A stretch of 64,000 bases of DNA from Thermococcus nautili (lineage in GTDB: Archaea; Methanobacteriota_B; Thermococci; Thermococcales; Thermococcaceae), in assembly GCF_000585495.1 (NCBI RefSeq), contig NZ_CP007264.1, positions 806,001-870,000 on the forward strand, in the 5' to 3' direction. Under the pieces are notes generated by a model that worked only from the letters and a program-made list of their open reading frames with translations, ran no database searches and had not been told where the DNA came from. Position numbers and translations under genes: made by a program. Below, piece after piece: positions 16,124 through 26,029 of this stretch. Numbering within the stretch: position 1 is the first letter of the stretch; every line of letters begins with the position of its first letter.

Positions 16124-17377
16124 TCACCCCTGCAGGAGGTCGAGGAAGCGCTTGGCCTTGTCGCTCTTCGGCATGAACTTCTCGAACTTCTTCAGCTCGC
16201 TCTCGCTGAACAGAACCTTGTGCAGGCCGGAAATCACGAACTTCTTTATGGCCTCCTCCAGCTCGGCCTCGTCAATTCCAAGGAGCTCCGCGACTTTTCC
16301 TTCGTCGTAGGGGCTCATGCCGTAGAGCAGAACCCCGCCGAGGAGGTAGTTGGGAATCGTTGTTATGTCCTTCCTCTTCCCGGTCAGCTGTTCCTCCATC
16401 TCGCACTTCCTTATGACGTAGATGCTCCCCTGCCCGGTCTTGAAGTCCTTCTCGTGCCTGAAGGGCAAATCGAGGATTGAGTAGTGGCAGTCGACGCAGA
16501 GCTTTATCCCCGGGAAGATGCCCAGGGTCTCGCGCTCCGTGGAAGAGGTGAGGAAGTAGTAGCGGAAGATGTCCAGGCCGAGCTTTTCGGCGCCGTTCTC
16601 GGGGTCGAGGGAGGCGTAGGCAAGTGCGAGGTTGTCAACGGTGTAGTGGTTGTTTATGAGAACCCCCCTCGTCTTCACGAACGTCAGAACGCGCCAGCGG
16701 AACCTTCTTCCGAAGCGCTTCCTGAGCTCCATCTCGATGTCGGCATCGGCCGGAAGGTCGAGGCGGGCCTTCTTCAGCCTGTTGTTCTCGAAGTACTCGA
16801 CCTCAATCCTTATGCTCTTCGTCCTGACGGTTCCCTTCTCGCGGAGCTTGCCCTTGATGAACTTGAAGGTTTCCCTGACCTCAATGCTCTCCTTGGCCAG
16901 AAGCCTGAGCACGTCGCCGGAGTAGGCGAGGTGTGGAAGAACTTCAAGCCTGCCGAGCTTCACGGGCTTCTCAACGGCCCTGACCTTCTCAAAGTTCTCC
17001 TTCGTTATGGCATCTACCGGAATCTCCTTCCTGCCGAGCTTGAAGGTGTAGTTGGCCGAGAGCAGAGCTAAGGCCATCTTGTGGGCGGTTATAGCGGAGC
17101 GGAGTCTCTCAAGGGCCAAAGCCCTGTTGTGCTTCTTCCTGTAAATCCACTGGAGGTGGGGGTCCTTGTTCTTCTTGTCCATGAAGCGGACGGACGGAGC
17201 CGTTTCCCCAACGCGCCTCTCAAGCTCGTCCTGGAGGTCGTTCAGAAGGGAAACGTTGCGCTGGAGGGTGTAGGCTAACCTGGCCGGCTCGAAGTTCTCG
17301 AAGAGCTCGCCCAGGTCTATCCCGATATCGTCGAGTATCTTGTTGACCTGGGCGACGAGCTCTTCAGTCGTCGTCAT
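16124..17377 (-). CDS. DUF530 family protein
   Basis: 417 residues, a soluble protein conserved in Euryarchaeota with no assigned activity. It has a helical N-terminal half with a coiled-coil-like stretch (30-60), a basic central region, and one Cys pair region (LCVDCHYS and RKCEME) that might bind metal. A C-terminal segment ([23 protein letters not shown]) is winged-helix-like. It overlaps the Top6A stop by 4 bases, so it is translated with the topoisomerase and may be functionally linked to it. Confidence 0.82.
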   Translation of the reverse strand: MTTTEELVAQVNKILDDIGIDLGELFENFEPARLAYTLQRNVSLLNDLQDELERRVGETAPSVRFMDKKNKDPHLQWIYRKKHNRALALERLRSAITAHKMALALLSANYTFKLGRKEIPVDAITKENFEKVRAVEKPVKLGRLEVLPHLAYSGDVLRLLAKESIEVRETFKFIKGKLREKGTVRTKSIRIEVEYFENNRLKKARLDLPADADIEMELRKRFGRRFRWRVLTFVKTRGVLINNHYTVDNLALAYASLDPENGAEKLGLDIFRYYFLTSSTERETLGIFPGIKLCVDCHYSILDLPFRHEKDFKTGQGSIYVIRKCEMEEQLTGKRKDITTIPNYLLGGVLLYGMSPYDEGKVAELLGIDEAELEEAIKKFVISGLHKVLFSESELKKFEKFMPKSDKAKRFLDLLQG

Positions 17378-18528
17378 GGCAGCAAATCACCGTTGTTTAT
17401 CTTTTCTGGCAAATACTCCTTGGCGACGAACTCGAGGGACTTATTAGCTAAGGCCTGCTGTTCAATCCTGACGCCCCACTTGAGGGCCATCTTGAGCTGT
17501 CTCTGCCACTCCTTGTTCTGGAACCAGGGGTACTCCATCTCCTCAAGGATCCTCTTGTAGTCGCCCGTCGGGCCACCTTTCTTGTTGGGCGGGATTCCCT
17601 TGAGCTTCTCGGTGACGTTCTCTAAACCATAGCGCTTTATGTCGTCCATCGTCATGCCCACGAACCTCGCCTCGGGCGTTGCCAGCTTGTCGCTGAGGTA
17701 AGCGAGGTTTATCGAGCCCTGCTTTATGGTGGAGTAGATGTACCAACCGTAGGGGTCGCCATCGGTGAAGACGATGATTGGCAGGCCTTCTTCGTAGTGG
17801 AGCCTGTGGATAAGCCTTCTAACGCCACGCGAGGCCTGTCCCTGCGTCGCTATGATTAGGGCCTTCTCCTTCTTCGGGAACTTTTCCTCGATGAGACGGT
17901 CGGCCATAGCGGCGGTCTCGACAACGAGGGCGTAGTCAACGTTTATCTCCGGGAACTGAATGTGCTCCACCGTTCCAGGAACCGCCCAGCCGCCGCTTCC
18001 GAGCTTGCTCGCGTTGAACTCGTCCTCACCGTCGCGAATCACTATGTCGCCGTAGATGTAACCGCGCCTGTCCGCTGTGATGTGCATCTCCTCACGCAGG
18101 ACTCCGAGCATTCTCTCAAGGTCTTCTATGATGGGGTCGCTCTCGCGCTGGTCCTCGAAGGTGTTCTCCTTCGTTCCAGGAATCGTGTGCTTGTTGGCGT
18201 AGTAGGCTTCACGAAGGCTCGCGTGCTTGCCCTCGGCGACGAGCCTCTTCACGTAGGCCATTATGAGTAAGGTTTGCATGAACTTTCTTGCGTGAGCCAC
18301 GTTGAGGAAGTAACGCCTTGAGAGCTTGTCGCCCATCTTGATTAGCCTGCTCTTCTCGTCGAAGTAGACGTTGTTGAGTCCGCGCGTTGGTATATCGAAG
18401 TAGGGATTCTTACCGGCCTTGATAGCCTCAAGGACGCTCCTTCCGTACTCTTCGAGCTTGCTCAAGACCTTCTTGGGGTCGTAGGAGAACTTCTCCTTGG
18501 GCCTCTCGCGCTTTATTGCTTTAGGCAT
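17374..18528 (-). CDS. top6A: DNA topoisomerase VI subunit A
   Basis: 384 residues, Spo11-like catalytic subunit that cleaves both DNA strands. The winged-helix domain carries the catalytic tyrosine region [11 protein letters not shown] (Tyr109/110). The Toprim domain shows the acidic [14 protein letters not shown] motif. The ATG has the SD GGAGGTGA and overlaps the end of top6B by 8 bases, so the A2B2 subunits are made together. Length matches the family. Confidence 0.97.
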   Translation of the reverse strand: MPKAIKRERPKEKFSYDPKKVLSKLEEYGRSVLEAIKAGKNPYFDIPTRGLNNVYFDEKSRLIKMGDKLSRRYFLNVAHARKFMQTLLIMAYVKRLVAEGKHASLREAYYANKHTIPGTKENTFEDQRESDPIIEDLERMLGVLREEMHITADRRGYIYGDIVIRDGEDEFNASKLGSGGWAVPGTVEHIQFPEINVDYALVVETAAMADRLIEEKFPKKEKALIIATQGQASRGVRRLIHRLHYEEGLPIIVFTDGDPYGWYIYSTIKQGSINLAYLSDKLATPEARFVGMTMDDIKRYGLENVTEKLKGIPPNKKGGPTGDYKRILEEMEYPWFQNKEWQRQLKMALKWGVRIEQQALANKSLEFVAKEYLPEKINNGDLLP

Positions 18529-20224
18529 TCTCGCTCACCTCCGGGGCGGCACCCTCTGAAACGGCCTCCTTCGAGGCAAAGTGGCTCTCAATGAAGTTGA
18601 GGAAGTACTCCCTAATCTTCTCCTCCGGCTCGCCGGTCAGTATGCTTAAAGCCCTCGCTATCTCGGGCACGTACTTCTCGAAGGTCTTCTTCCTCTTGAC
18701 CTGGTAAAGCCTTCTGTGCTTTCCGCTGAGGTAGGTCTGCAGCCTTCTCGCCGCGTCCATTATGGCCAGGCGAATCTCGTTGTAGATGTCCTCGTCGTTG
18801 GCTATGCTCTGCTTTCCGGTTCCGGTGTAGGGGACGTGGACTGAAACGACGTTAATCATGAGCACGAGCGGGGTTCTGTCGAGGTCGTCAACGCGGTAGC
18901 GCTTCCAGTCTATCGAACGGGCCGCCTGAGTGGTCACACACGAGCCGGCATCGAATAGGAGCGGAACGCGGTTCGCGTAGCGGAGGAGCTCAAAACCGCT
19001 CGGTATCTCACCGCCGTAGGCAAGGCCGACCTCGACCTGGAAGGGGATTCCGCCCGAGTAGACCTTCGGCGGTCTCGTTACGGCCGTTACGAACTCCGGC
19101 TTGAGGATTCCCTTCAAACCCTTCTCAATGTTCTCCTCGCCTATGGGCCTGAGGCCGTGCGTCGGCGGAGCGAGGAACTTCATGTACTTGAAGGCCTCGA
19201 CTATCTCTTCAGCCTCGTGCCAGGTGAGCTTTTCAGGCGGCTTCTCCATCATCTTCGCGACCTGCTTGACGACCTTGGTGTAGCCCTTGAAAGAACGGAG
19301 AACGGCCTTGACTTCGCCCTTCATGAGCCTCTCGTAGAGCCCTTCCTGAACCTTCTTGTCCTCGACCGTCTTGATGAGCCTCAGCGCCGCTATGTACTCG
19401 ACGAGCTCGTCAACCTTCTTGTCGCTTATCCTCGAGAATTCTCCAACGAGGAAGCGCCTCACCGTTGTTCTCTTCGTCTTCTTGGCCATCCTGTAAACGT
19501 CGTCCGTCAGGACGCCCTTCGGGTGGGGCTTCATCTCAACCGGCGGTTCCGGAATCTCGTCGCTCGAGCGCGGGAAGACGATTAGCCTTCCGTCGGGCTC
19601 GATGAGCTCGATGTGGGCGTGTGGATTGGCTATCGCGGTGAGCTTGAGGTACCAGTAAACGCCCTGCTTCGAGCGGATGTATTTAACGTTCTTAACCTCG
19701 AGCTCTATCCTCGTCCCGTGCCAGCCGTCCGGGTTCGGGTGCTTCTCCTTTTTGACGATTTTACCCTCGTTTCTGTCGACGTCTATCTTCACCCAGGCCT
19801 CTATTATCTCGTCTCCCGTTGAAGTAATCACGCGGGTCGCCTTACCGCTCGTAATCTGGGCGAACATCACAGCACCGCTTATACCGATACCCTGCTGGCC
19901 CCTGCTCTGTATGTTCCTGTGGGCCTTCGTTCCGGCCAGCATCTTTCCAAATACGTGGGTTATGTACTTCTCCGGGATTCCCGGGCCGTTGTCCTCAACG
20001 ACAACCTTGTAGTGCTCCCTCCCGAGTTCCTCAATCTCGACCCTTATGTAGGGCGGAATTCCAGCCTCCTCACAGGCGTCGAGCGAGTTCGTCACCGCCT
20101 CGTGGACGAGCGTTGTAAGCGAGCGGACTTTTCCAGTGTAGCCGAGCATTGCCGCGTTTCGCCTGAAGAACTCGCTGACGCTCTGAATTTTGAACTCCTT
20201 AAAGAGCTGACTCGCCTCGGCCAT
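18521..20224 (-). CDS. top6B: DNA topoisomerase VI subunit B
   Basis: 567 residues from the ATG at 20224. GHKL ATPase domain with [14 protein letters not shown] (N box), DNGPGIP (G1) and [10 protein letters not shown] (G3/lid), then H2TH, transducer and C-terminal segments. It uses ATP to clamp and pass a DNA duplex through the break made by Top6A. Two close starts are possible: 20230, which overlaps the previous stop as ATGA, and 20224, 7 nt from GGAGGAGG. An in-frame TTG further upstream lies in the SD. Confidence 0.96.
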   Translation of the reverse strand: MAEASQLFKEFKIQSVSEFFRRNAAMLGYTGKVRSLTTLVHEAVTNSLDACEEAGIPPYIRVEIEELGREHYKVVVEDNGPGIPEKYITHVFGKMLAGTKAHRNIQSRGQQGIGISGAVMFAQITSGKATRVITSTGDEIIEAWVKIDVDRNEGKIVKKEKHPNPDGWHGTRIELEVKNVKYIRSKQGVYWYLKLTAIANPHAHIELIEPDGRLIVFPRSSDEIPEPPVEMKPHPKGVLTDDVYRMAKKTKRTTVRRFLVGEFSRISDKKVDELVEYIAALRLIKTVEDKKVQEGLYERLMKGEVKAVLRSFKGYTKVVKQVAKMMEKPPEKLTWHEAEEIVEAFKYMKFLAPPTHGLRPIGEENIEKGLKGILKPEFVTAVTRPPKVYSGGIPFQVEVGLAYGGEIPSGFELLRYANRVPLLFDAGSCVTTQAARSIDWKRYRVDDLDRTPLVLMINVVSVHVPYTGTGKQSIANDEDIYNEIRLAIMDAARRLQTYLSGKHRRLYQVKRKKTFEKYVPEIARALSILTGEPEEKIREYFLNFIESHFASKEAVSEGAAPEVSENA

Positions 20225-20226
20225 CG

Positions 20227-20931
20227 TCATTCCTCCTCCCAATCCTCAAGCTCGGGCCCGCCCTCAAGGGCCTCGTAGTAGGCGGAGCTTTCGAGCTCCA
20301 AATCCTTCTTGCGCCTTTCGAGGTAGCGGTAAACGACGCCGTGGGGCGAGCCCTTGGCGAGCTTTTCTATAGCCGTTCTTGCCACCTCTACCTGAATCGG
20401 GTTGCCGATAATCGCGACGGTCTTTCCGTAAACGCTAACGTCAGCGCCACTCATCTCCTCAATAATCTCCCTCGTCCTTCCCTTCCGCCCGATGATTCTA
20501 CCCCTGACCCTCGGCAGGGCGTTCTTCTCGTTCCCAACCACGATGTCGGTGAGGTTGACAACCTCGAGGATTTCACCCTCGTTGAAGAGCCTGAAGGCCC
20601 TCTCGGGGGAGAAACCCCTGCCTATGGCCAAAACCACGTCCCTCGCCTTCCAGACGGCAAGGGGGTCCTTGGTCTTCTTCGTGGCGGTGATGAAAACTTC
20701 TCCCGTCTCGCTGTCGACCTCTATCTTGGTTCCGGTGCGCTCCTCGATTTCCTTCTTGGTCTTGCCCTTCTTGCCTATGAGGACCGCTATCCTCTCCTTT
20801 GGAATCCTCACAAACTCTTCCTGCTCGCCCTCGGCCACGTAGTCAATCTCGCCGAACTCGGGTTCTTCAATCGGTTTTCCATCCTTATCAACGCGCTCGT
20901 ACTTCTTCAGGAGTCTCTCAAACTCGTCCAT
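20227..20931 (-). CDS. KH-domain protein, archaeal Dim2/Pno1-like
   Basis: 234 residues from the ATG at 20931 (SD GAGGTGAG). It has two KH domains: the first with IAVLIGKKGKTKKEIEE (GxxG loop), the second with RGRIIGRKGRTREIIEEMSGA. An acidic tail ends in EDWEEE. Archaeal Dim2 homologues bind the 3' end of 16S rRNA and aIF2alpha during small-subunit maturation. Its place right after Rio1, the kinase of the same maturation step, supports this. It is spaced 4 bases from rio1 and overlaps the top6B start region. Confidence 0.9.
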   Translation of the reverse strand: MDEFERLLKKYERVDKDGKPIEEPEFGEIDYVAEGEQEEFVRIPKERIAVLIGKKGKTKKEIEERTGTKIEVDSETGEVFITATKKTKDPLAVWKARDVVLAIGRGFSPERAFRLFNEGEILEVVNLTDIVVGNEKNALPRVRGRIIGRKGRTREIIEEMSGADVSVYGKTVAIIGNPIQVEVARTAIEKLAKGSPHGVVYRYLERRKKDLELESSAYYEALEGGPELEDWEEE

Positions 20932-20935
20932 GCTC

Positions 20936-21712
20936 TCACCTCTCAATCAGCTCGCGGAGCTTCACCTCGTAGTCCTCAACCTCAACCCCCTTCCTCGCGA
21001 AGTAGCTTGTAACGTTCCTCAGGTCGCGCTTTAAAAGCTCGACGCTCATGCGGTTCCTCCTGACGGTGGCCTGCGACCAGTCTATGACCACCGGCCCGTC
21101 CCAGAGCAGGACGTTGTACTCGCTCAAATCGCCGTGAACCATGTCACCGCGCTTCCAGAGCCTCTCGATGACGCCGATTAGGTAATCGTAGAGCTCCTCA
21201 AAGTCACTCCTCTCAAGCTCCCTCTCAACGTCCTTCAGCCTTGGAGCGGGCATCTCATCGCCAATGAACTCCATTACCAGGACGTTGTTGCGGAAGATTA
21301 CCGGTTCGGGAACGCGAACCGCGTACTTTATCGCCCTCTGGAGGTTCTTAAACTCCCTCCGAGTCCAGACGAAGACGAGCTTCCGCATGTCCTTCGGCAG
21401 GTAGCCGATGCGGGGGTCAGCGGCTAAGTACTCCCATATCCTCCTGAACTCGGTGGTGTACGTCCTGTAAATCTTCACCGCTATCTTATTGCCCTCGGCA
21501 TCAACTCCCGCGAAGACGTTTGCTTCCTTGCCGGTGCTTATTACGCCGTAGAGCTCCTCAATTTTACCGCGCCGGTGGAGGTAGGCCAGGGTTTCTTTCG
21601 TCGTCCTGTCGAAGACCTCGTTGGCTATCTTGTAGAGCTCGCTGTCCTTCTCCCGCTTATCCCTGAGGCCCAGTATCTCCTCGACTTCCCGCTCAATGGC
21701 TTCCTCGCGCAT
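20936..21712 (-). CDS. rio1: RIO1-type serine protein kinase
   Basis: 258 residues with the RIO signature STGKEANVF (P-loop-like), ion-pair Lys in AVKIYRT, hinge VMEFIG, catalytic loop HGDLSEYNVLLW and metal-binding VIDWSQA. RIO1 acts as ATPase/kinase in late 40S/30S maturation. It sits 16 bases after aIF1A and 4 bases before the Dim2-like gene, forming a small-subunit assembly group. Confidence 0.96.
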   Translation of the reverse strand: MREEAIEREVEEILGLRDKREKDSELYKIANEVFDRTTKETLAYLHRRGKIEELYGVISTGKEANVFAGVDAEGNKIAVKIYRTYTTEFRRIWEYLAADPRIGYLPKDMRKLVFVWTRREFKNLQRAIKYAVRVPEPVIFRNNVLVMEFIGDEMPAPRLKDVERELERSDFEELYDYLIGVIERLWKRGDMVHGDLSEYNVLLWDGPVVIDWSQATVRRNRMSVELLKRDLRNVTSYFARKGVEVEDYEVKLRELIER

Positions 21713-21728
21713 CTCCCATCACTCGGAA

Positions 21729-22091
21729 TCAGAACAACAGCTCCCCGCCTGTGAGGAAGTCCTGGCTTATCTTGCCCTTCCTGAGGAGCCAGTCCACCTG
21801 GGTTCTCGTGTAGCGGTAAACTATGTCCCCGCGCTCGTCGGTCTGAACGGGCCAGGGCTGGACGATGACGACGTCGCCAACGCGCATCCACATCCTTCTC
21901 CTGAGCTTACCCGGAATCCTGCATCTCCTTATCTTGCCGTCCTCGCAGCGGACGTCCATCCATCCGGCGCCGAGGGCCTGCTCTATAACTCCGAAGAGCT
22001 GTCCCTGGCTCCTGTCCGGGAGGGGAACGCGAATAACCTCATCACCCTCCACCTGCCTGTTCTTTTTACCTTTTCCACCCTTGTACGCCAT
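21729..22091 (-). CDS. Translation initiation factor aIF1A
   Basis: 120 residues from the ATG at 22091: basic start [11 protein letters not shown], then an OB fold with [49 protein letters not shown]. It binds the ribosomal A site and helps scanning/initiator tRNA placement. A longer frame upstream to 22154 is rejected because it would cross the TATA GCTTATAAGG at 22121-22131; SD GGGGGTGAT fits the later ATG. It is first in a seven-gene operon running to 15727. Confidence 0.95.
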   Translation of the reverse strand: MAYKGGKGKKNRQVEGDEVIRVPLPDRSQGQLFGVIEQALGAGWMDVRCEDGKIRRCRIPGKLRRRMWMRVGDVVIVQPWPVQTDERGDIVYRYTRTQVDWLLRKGKISQDFLTGGELLF

Positions 22092-22120
22092 GAGCATCAC
22101 CCCCAACCGCTCTGCGTGAG

Positions 22121-22131
22121 CCCTTATAAGC
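22121..22131 (-). promoter_or_regulatory. TATA box of aIF1A-topo VI operon
   Basis: GCTTATAAGG on the minus strand, about 35 bases ahead of the aIF1A ATG, giving a very short leader. It is the only clear promoter seen for the seven genes downstream. Confidence 0.55.
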
Positions 22132-22228
22132 TTACCCCTGCAAAAATTCTCCAAGTGGCCTTTAGTCCCAAACTTTTAAAATTTTTGCAACGGGATTACC
22201 CAGACTTGTCCACCATAGGAACATTAAA

Positions 22229-22238
22229 GTTTAAAAAC
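22229..22238 (+). promoter_or_regulatory. TATA box of metal ABC operon
   Basis: GTTTAAAAAC about 30 bases before the ATG at 22267. The flanking 22150-22225 AT-rich stretch separates it from the divergent aIF1A promoter and could hold a metal-dependent operator, though no clear palindrome was found. Confidence 0.5.
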
Positions 22239-22266
22239 GGACCGAAATACTTGGAGTGGGATTGAT

Positions 22267-23061
22267 ATGACCGCGGTGGAAGCCGAAAACCTGACGATAC
22301 TCTACGAGGGCAAACCTGCTTTGAGCGACGTGACGTTCAGGTTAGACGAGGGTAAAACCCTGCTCCTCCTCGGCCCGAACGGTGCGGGAAAAACGACGCT
22401 CCTCAAGACGATAGCCTGCTTCCACCGCGAATACCGGGGAAAGCTCCTCGTCTTTGGAAGGGACCCCTGCGACGCGAGGCATCTGATAGGCTACGTCCCC
22501 CAGAGCAGTTCCCTCAACGAGCGCGTTCCCCTAACGGCCCTCGAAGTTGTCGCGATGGGCGGGCTCTACAGGAGGGGCTTCGTCCACTTCAAGATTTCAG
22601 AGGAAATTCTAAGAAAGGCGGAGGAGGTTCTAACCTTTGTCGGCCTCGGGCACGTCAAGGACAGGCTCTTCCGCGAGCTTTCTGGGGGGCAGAAGCAGAG
22701 GGTTCTGCTCGCGAGGGCTTTAATGAGCGACCCCAAGCTGCTCCTCCTTGACGAGCCACTCTCGGCGTTGGACCCGAGCGCGAGGGCAGAGGTAACGAAC
22801 GTCCTCAGCAAGATAAAATCCGAGAAGAACGTCACGATGATAATAACGACCCACGACATAAACCCGCTCCTTGAGATAGGCGACCTCGTGATGCTGATTA
22901 ACAAGAGGCTGATAGCCTTTGGAAGACCGGAGGAAGTCCTCACCGACGGCGTCATCAAGTCCGTCTACGGCCCGCTGGCGAAGGTAATCCCCGTCGGCGG
23001 AAAGCTCTACTGCATAACCGGCGACTTCCACCTCCACAGGGACAGGGGGGGTGGGCTGTGA
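22267..23061 (+). CDS. Metal (Zn/Mn-type) ABC transporter ATPase
   Basis: 264 residues: Walker A GPNGAGKTT (about 39-47), Q-loop GYVPQ, signature LSGGQKQR, Walker B LLLLDEP, H-loop TTHD. The order and the MGGLYRRGF segment resemble ZnuC/MntB-like subunits. It couples ATP hydrolysis to import by the ZnuB-type permease encoded next (GTGA overlap). A solute-binding protein gene is not found nearby. TATA and start agree with a short leader. Confidence 0.92.
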   Translation: MTAVEAENLTILYEGKPALSDVTFRLDEGKTLLLLGPNGAGKTTLLKTIACFHREYRGKLLVFGRDPCDARHLIGYVPQSSSLNERVPLTALEVVAMGGLYRRGFVHFKISEEILRKAEEVLTFVGLGHVKDRLFRELSGGQKQRVLLARALMSDPKLLLLDEPLSALDPSARAEVTNVLSKIKSEKNVTMIITTHDINPLLEIGDLVMLINKRLIAFGRPEEVLTDGVIKSVYGPLAKVIPVGGKLYCITGDFHLHRDRGGGL

Positions 23062-23879
23062 TTCCGGAGTTCATACTGAGGGCAATCCTGGCGAGCATAA
23101 TGGTCAGCGTCCTCCTCGGTCTGCTGAGTCCGTTGATAAATACCAAGGGCCTGGCTTTCCTCACCCACGCGCTCTTTCACGCCCTCCTCCTTGGAGCCGT
23201 CCTCGGGATGATTCTCGCGCTCCTCTTCAACAGCTACGCCCTCGTAACCCTTATCGCGCTCGTAGTGACGATTGCAATCGTCCTAATCATAGCCCAGCTC
23301 GAAAAGCTCGGCTTCACCCCGGATTCGGCCGTAGGAATAGTGGCGAGCTTCGTTGCCGGACTTACCGTTCTCGGCTTCGGAATCCTTTACAAGGTTATGG
23401 CGAGCAGGCCGTATTTTCCGCTTACCGAGAACATCGTGTCCTACCTGACCGGCGACATCTTTCTCATAACGCTCCAAGACCTAGCCGTTCTCATCCTCGG
23501 CGGTGCGCTCATCTTCTTCGTCCTCCTCTTCCTCTACCGCGACTTCCTCTACCTCAGCTTCGACCCGGAGGGAATGGAGAGCTACGGCGGGAACGCGAGG
23601 GCCTACCTCATGATTCTCTACGTCCTCGTGGGCGCTATCGGTGCCCTAATCGTCCAGACCGTCGGCCTGATAACCCTCCAGGTCGTTGCCGTCCTGCCCG
23701 GCGCGATAGCGCTGATGGTGAGCTCGGATTTGAGGAAGGTCCTCGCGGTGAGCCTGCTTTTAACCCTCACCGTCCAGCTCTCGTCGGTGGTTTTGGCTTA
23801 CTTCACGGCAATCCCGCCGAGCGGTATAGCGACCATAATGCTGGGCCTAATCTACGGCGCGCTCCTCTTCCGGAGGTGA
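23058..23879 (+). CDS. Metal ABC transporter permease (ZnuB family)
   Basis: 273 residues, about eight or nine membrane segments. Family features include the early LSPLINTKGLAFLTHALFHA segment and the late QVVAVLPGAIALMVSSDLRKVL. It forms the channel for zinc/manganese-type cations; the ion cannot be told from sequence. The GTG start overlaps the ATPase stop (GTGA), so translation is coupled. Confidence 0.93.
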   Translation: MIPEFILRAILASIMVSVLLGLLSPLINTKGLAFLTHALFHALLLGAVLGMILALLFNSYALVTLIALVVTIAIVLIIAQLEKLGFTPDSAVGIVASFVAGLTVLGFGILYKVMASRPYFPLTENIVSYLTGDIFLITLQDLAVLILGGALIFFVLLFLYRDFLYLSFDPEGMESYGGNARAYLMILYVLVGAIGALIVQTVGLITLQVVAVLPGAIALMVSSDLRKVLAVSLLLTLTVQLSSVVLAYFTAIPPSGIATIMLGLIYGALLFRR

Positions 23880-23883
23880 AACC

Positions 23884-24582
23884 TTGGGACGGAAGATAGC
23901 GGGCATCGACGAGGCTGGCAGGGGGCCGGTGATAGGCCCGATGGTCATCACGGCTATAGTCGTTGACGAGGAGAACCTGCCGGGGCTTGAGGAGCTAGGA
24001 GTTAAGGACTCGAAGAAGCTGACGCCGAAGAGGCGCGAAAAGCTTTTCAACGAGATTCTAAGCCTTGCGGACGATTACGTCGTTCTGGTCCTCTCGCCAG
24101 AGGAAATAAGCTCCCGCGAGGGAACGCTCAACGAGTTCGAGGTCGAGAACTTCGCGAAAGCCCTGAACTCCCTGAAGGTTAAGCCCGACGTGATTTATGC
24201 CGATGCCGCCGACGTTGACGAGGAGCGCTTTGGGAGGGAGCTGAAGGAGAGGTTGAGCTTTGAAGCCGAAATCATAGCGAAGCATCGAGCCGACGCGCTC
24301 TTTCCGGTGGTTTCCGCCGCTTCAATCGTCGCAAAAGTAACCCGCGACAGGGAAATCGAGAAGCTGAAGGCAGAATACGGCGAAATCGGGAGTGGCTATC
24401 CGAGCGACCCGAGGACGAGGGCGTTTCTTGAAAATTACTACAGGGAGCATGGTGCCTTCCCGCCGATTGTGCGGAGGGGGTGGAAGACGCTGAAGAAGAT
24501 TGAAGAGAGGCTCAGGGCTGAGATGGAAACCAAAAAATCAAAGAAAGGCCAGCTCAGTCTTGAGGACTTTCTGAGGAGATAG
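23884..24582 (+). CDS. rnhB: Ribonuclease HII
   Basis: 232 residues. The active-site block GIDEAGRGPVIGP gives Asp9 and Glu10, with further acidic residues in YADAADVD and AKHRADALFPVVSAASI. It removes RNA from RNA-DNA hybrids and single ribonucleotides. The C terminus GQLSLEDFLRR fits a PCNA-interacting peptide (QxxLxxF). The start is a TTG after a strong GGAGGTGA, 4 bases past the permease stop. Its 3' end overlaps the convergent GT39-like gene by 29 bases. Confidence 0.96.
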   Translation: MGRKIAGIDEAGRGPVIGPMVITAIVVDEENLPGLEELGVKDSKKLTPKRREKLFNEILSLADDYVVLVLSPEEISSREGTLNEFEVENFAKALNSLKVKPDVIYADAADVDEERFGRELKERLSFEAEIIAKHRADALFPVVSAASIVAKVTRDREIEKLKAEYGEIGSGYPSDPRTRAFLENYYREHGAFPPIVRRGWKTLKKIEERLRAEMETKKSKKGQLSLEDFLRR

Positions 24583-25969
24583 ATTTCTCGGAGCCAAGCT
24601 TTTGGAAGGCCCAGTCCTTGAACTCCTTCAGCTTCTCCCAGTAGAAGTCCAGGGAGCTTCTGAAGGCCTCCCACCTGAGGAGCTCGTTCAGCGCGACGCC
24701 CATGACGACCGAAGCGGGCGGAACGAGAACCGTTGCGTAGAAGCTGAACTGCGTCTTCCCGCCGAGGGCGTACTGGAGGGCGAAGAGGCCGATGGTGCTC
24801 CAGAAGACCATGAAGGGCGCAAGGATTCCCGGCTTTCTCCTGTGAAGCCAGGGCATCGCGAAGATTAGAACTACCATGCCGAGCAGAAGAACCGGGTCGG
24901 TGCTCGCGAAGACGTTGGGGTTGAAGTGGAAGGGAAAGGCCCTGTAGTTGACGAACCACTGCCAGAAGGGCGAGGTGTTCGGGTTCGGGCCCTTGTAGCT
25001 GAGGTGCCATCTAAAGCTTCCAAGGAACTCCCTGAGCCAGGGAATGAAGCCTATCGCCTTTATTATGGGGAGCTCCGGGAGCAGGAAAACGATGCCAGGA
25101 ATTACCACGACGATTGAGAAGAACCTTACGAAGGACTTTTCCCTCCTGAGCGCCCTCCACAGGAGGACCGGCCAGCCGAAGGCACCGCTGAGCTTCGTTG
25201 CCCCGGCGAGGCCCAGGGATATTGAAGAGCCGAGCTCCATTTCGTAGGCCAGGGCGAAGACGAACAGCGCGACGAAAAACGCCACATGGATGTCGAGCAT
25301 TGCCGCGACAGAGGTTGCCTGAAGCGTCGGGTCTGCAACCACGAAGGCGAGCGCTATGAGCGACGCGAGGTAGCTTTTGCTTATCCTGTAAGCGGCGAGA
25401 ACGACGAGGAGCTCTATGAGGGCGAACTCGATTATACCCGGGAGGCGCCAGCTGATTGGCCTGTCCCCGAGCAGAACCATGCCCAGCATTATGAAGTCCT
25501 TTCCGAGGAAGGGGTGCTCCGTGTTGAGATAGTTCTGTATGTTCTCTTTGTCAGGATACCTGAAGCCTGGAACGATGTAGTAGCTCCCATCGGGCAGTTG
25601 GGTCGAGAGCTTTTCAAGGAAATCTCGATACTCCCCCTTGGGAATCTCGTAGTAGACACCGGGAAAGTTGTAGTACTCGATTCTAAGCCTCACACCACTG
25701 AAGGCCGCGATAGCATCGGCCGTGCTCAGGTACTTGAACTTGTCGCTCTCGTTTGCGAAGATGACGTTGACACCGTAGGTGCCGTTGAACTCGTAGGTAA
25801 CGTTGACTCCGAGAAGGTGAAGGACGTTTCTGCTCGCGGGCACGTACCAGACCTCGTCGCCGATGTAGTCGTTGAGGCCTGGCTGAGAAGCGAAGTGATA
25901 GGCGAACCACACGGTACCGACCATCGTTAGGGCAACGATGAGCGCAAAAGCGGCCCTCTTCCAGTCCAT
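24554..25969 (-). CDS. Membrane glycosyltransferase, GT39/PMT-like
   Basis: 471 residues from the ATG at 25969. A first membrane helix (5-25) is followed by YIGDEVWYVPASRN; an acidic pair in this first loop is the catalytic feature of dolichyl-phosphate-dependent mannosyltransferases. Another ten or so membrane segments follow, with WRLPG and EHPFLGK typical of the PMT superfamily, and a cytosolic C-terminal tail. It probably transfers a sugar from a lipid carrier at the outer face of the membrane. The upstream GTG (25978) is less likely. The promoter TTAAAAACG near 26000-26012 is shared with the divergent gene. Confidence 0.85.
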   Translation of the reverse strand: MDWKRAAFALIVALTMVGTVWFAYHFASQPGLNDYIGDEVWYVPASRNVLHLLGVNVTYEFNGTYGVNVIFANESDKFKYLSTADAIAAFSGVRLRIEYYNFPGVYYEIPKGEYRDFLEKLSTQLPDGSYYIVPGFRYPDKENIQNYLNTEHPFLGKDFIMLGMVLLGDRPISWRLPGIIEFALIELLVVLAAYRISKSYLASLIALAFVVADPTLQATSVAAMLDIHVAFFVALFVFALAYEMELGSSISLGLAGATKLSGAFGWPVLLWRALRREKSFVRFFSIVVVIPGIVFLLPELPIIKAIGFIPWLREFLGSFRWHLSYKGPNPNTSPFWQWFVNYRAFPFHFNPNVFASTDPVLLLGMVVLIFAMPWLHRRKPGILAPFMVFWSTIGLFALQYALGGKTQFSFYATVLVPPASVVMGVALNELLRWEAFRSSLDFYWEKLKEFKDWAFQKLGSEKSISSESPQD

Positions 25970-25999
25970 TATTAACACCGCTCAAATTAAGCGGGCAAC

Positions 26000-26012
26000 G
26001 TTTTTAAGCCTC
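26000..26012. promoter_or_regulatory. Shared divergent TATA region
   Basis: The stretch CGTTTTTAAGCC reads as a TATA element on both strands. It lies about 25 bases before the ATG at 26030 (leaderless on the plus strand) and about 35 before the ATG at 25969 on the minus strand. Confidence 0.45.
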
Positions 26013-26029
26013 TCCCCTTAGGCGAGAAC

